Below are positions 19,386 through 20,352 of a stretch of 20,352 nt of DNA, piece after piece. Below the pieces are notes generated by a model. It searched no databases and had not been told where the DNA came from. It was given only the letters and a program-made list of their open reading frames with translations. Within the stretch, counting starts at the first letter, position 1. Every line of letters begins with the position of its first letter. Where the stretch lies: positions 1 through 20,352 of IMG/VR virus record IMGVR_UViG_3300020469_000333. The stretch is one strand, 5' to 3'. A program made the translations under genes and the position numbers. Origin of the DNA: a virus.

Positions 19386-19529
19386 ATGTCAATTTTAAAA
19401 AACATCCTATACTATACAATAATGACACCTGTAAAACTTTCAGTCTGGACTGTTAATTTTTTAACATGGTTTATTAATACTGCGGTTATACTTTTTTTAA
19501 TACTTGCAGTATGTATGCTAATTTTTTAA
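19386..19529 (+). CDS. Very small membrane protein, 47 aa
   Basis: A short frame from ATG 19386 to TAA 19527-19529, with AAAGGCGGA just upstream and an early promoter 30 bases before that. The N-terminal 20 residues carry few charges (two Lys). The remainder is strongly hydrophobic (FLTWFINTAVILFLILAVCMLIF), a single C-terminal membrane segment ending at the stop. It has promoter, ribosome site and plausible composition, so it is likely real. No family is recognised; small early membrane peptides of phages often target host membrane proteins, but that is a guess. Confidence 0.6.
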   Translation: MSILKNILYYTIMTPVKLSVWTVNFLTWFINTAVILFLILAVCMLIF

Positions 19530-19557
19530 TTGACACTACATATCTTTATGCTAATAT
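19530..19557 (+). promoter_or_regulatory. sigma70-like promoter for the OB-fold gene
   Basis: TTGACA at 19530-19535, 16-base spacer, TAATAT at 19552-19557 (a weak -10, four of six). The expected transcription start near 19564 lies after ATG 19560, which argues for the downstream start at 19587. Confidence 0.5.
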
Positions 19558-19586
19558 AAATGAGTAACTTAACAGAGGATAAGAAA

Positions 19587-20276
19587 ATGGCACGTCAAAA
19601 AGCACAGTATAACACTCGTCAAGTTTTAGAACTCGCTATCGAAGTTGATAAAGCACAAGGCTTTATTAAAAGCGGTTATGGCTATTTTGACCAAAAAGCC
19701 GATAAGCAAGTGTATGATAATAAGACAGCAATTCTTAATATGCTCGAAGGTGCAACAGAGTTAATGTCAATTAGCAAATCTTCAGTAGAACAAGCTGATA
19801 AAATTGTAGATGAATTCAAACAAGAGCTTATTGCTAAAAAACTTAGCGGTAATATAAATGATTTTGAAAGTAATGTACTACAAAGTATTGGCAACGAAAC
19901 AGTTGAAAAATTTGGTGTTGCGGTGTTAGCAAGTTTGCCTAATAGTTTTCGTGTGCTACAAAAGCGTCAAGGATTAGATGACTTTTTTGATGAGCATCGT
20001 AAGTCAAGTGAGTTTGTTGGTAAAATTGGTGAACGGTTGCGTTTTCCAGCTTTTATTAAAGATGTAAAGTTTATTGCCAAGTATAACATTCATTTGGTAA
20101 CCTGCTTAACCAAAGAAAACAACATTATAAAATTCTTCTTTAATCGTGAGCCTGATATTCAAGGTCTTATCGAAGGCAAAGACGTAATACTTACTGGTAA
20201 AGTTAAAACACATGATATAAGTAAATTTTCTAATTGTAAAGAAACAGTTTTCAATTATGTGAGAATTGAGCAATAA
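19587..20276 (+). CDS. Putative OB-fold nucleic-acid-binding protein, 229 aa
   Basis: ATG 19587 is chosen because AGAGGA lies 7 bases upstream and the promoter's start site falls after the earlier ATG 19560. Residues 1-25 are basic (MARQKAQYNTRQ), and 30-145 are mostly helical. The C-terminal region (about 142-229) has the pattern of phage OB-fold-like domains: EFVGKIGERLRF, a strand set KDVKFIAKYNIHLVTC, IIKFFFN, then GKDVILTGKVKTHDISKFSNCKETVFNYVRIE. The closing GxVKxHxxxxxxKET element resembles binding modules in small phage ssDNA-associated proteins. This is pattern-based and moderate. An early-type promoter follows its stop at once. Confidence 0.6.
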   Translation: MARQKAQYNTRQVLELAIEVDKAQGFIKSGYGYFDQKADKQVYDNKTAILNMLEGATELMSISKSSVEQADKIVDEFKQELIAKKLSGNINDFESNVLQSIGNETVEKFGVAVLASLPNSFRVLQKRQGLDDFFDEHRKSSEFVGKIGERLRFPAFIKDVKFIAKYNIHLVTCLTKENNIIKFFFNREPDIQGLIEGKDVILTGKVKTHDISKFSNCKETVFNYVRIEQ

Positions 20277-20310
20277 AAAAGGTTGACAACATCTGTAATG
20301 ATGTTATTAT
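20276..20310 (+). promoter_or_regulatory. Early promoter, fourth AAAAAGGTTGACA copy
   Basis: AAAAAGGTTGACA (20276-20288), 16-base spacer, TATTAT (20305-20310, five of six), followed by TATATAAG (20312-20319). It overlaps the upstream stop region and drives the gene starting at 20345. Confidence 0.72.
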
Positions 20311-20344
20311 GTATATATAAGTTGTTAAAAAGGAGTGAGAACCA

Positions 20345-20352
20345 ATGCAGAC
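20345..20352 (+). CDS. Start of a further early gene (partial)
   Basis: Only ATG CAG and two more bases are inside the window. AAGGAG at 20328-20333 is 11 bases upstream and an early promoter precedes it, so a gene start here is credible. Nothing can be said about the product. Confidence 0.5.

Noticed and set aside
1-20352. Prophage, integrase, attachment site or insertion sequence
   Set aside because: No integrase, transposase or terminal repeats were seen; gene content is of a lytic T4-like phage. The tRNAs are complete and not flanked by duplicated ends.

Overview
This window reads as part of the genome of a T4-like (contractile-tailed, myovirus) phage of a marine bacterium. The DNA is AT-rich, every supported gene is on the + strand, and genes are packed with ATGA overlaps or gaps of a few bases. 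The recognisable genes are T4 homologues: tail sheath gp18, tail tube gp19, head-completion nuclease gp4, small and large terminase gp16 and gp17, ssDNA-binding gp32, recombinase UvsX and its mediator UvsY. The accessory content (2OG-Fe(II) oxygenase, RpiB, PurA, and small proteins I remember from cyanophages and pelagiphages) points to a marine host. SAR11-like or another low-GC host is plausible, but this is inference from composition and gene content only.

Layout. 1-1255: end of a membrane protein gene, two small conserved hypotheticals and a 2OG-Fe(II) oxygenase-like gene. 1258-1638: a self-contained unit with a sigma70-type promoter, a 5' hairpin, a small helix-turn-helix protein and a C(UUCG)G terminator. 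1640-10139: virion and packaging block with gp18, terminator, gp19, a second tube-fold protein, gp4 and gp16. Four unrecognised genes follow; they carry capsid-targeting-like N-termini, recurrent AGI-type terminal motifs and repeats, and the block ends at a terminator. 10142-13097: gp17 and a conserved 455-residue protein of unknown function. 13094-17729: replication/recombination block of gp32, uvsX, a small acidic protein, uvsY, rpiB and purA. 17741-20352: small early-type genes, two tRNAs (Arg-UCU, Ser-GCU), an OB-fold-like protein and the first codons of another gene.

Two promoter classes are visible. T4-late-like boxes (TATAAATA variants, several extended by ACTACTA) precede the structural genes, gp17 and the gene after the tRNAs. 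sigma70-like promoters with an A-tract and the 13-mer AAAAAGGTTGACA precede four small genes; gp32 and the OB-fold gene have TTGACA promoters without that extension. This fits host RNA polymerase acting early and a gp55-type late switch.

The genes form three jobs: build and fill the head and tail (gp18, gp19, gp4, gp16, gp17 and the putative internal proteins), replicate and recombine DNA (gp32, UvsX, UvsY), and feed nucleotide synthesis (RpiB for ribose-5-phosphate, PurA for AMP). The most unusual parts are the four-gene block splitting the terminase subunits, the apparently leaderless starts of gp4 and gp17 at identical distance from a late box, and the gp32 that lacks T4's zinc ligands. 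No integrase, insertion sequence, CRISPR array or att site was seen.
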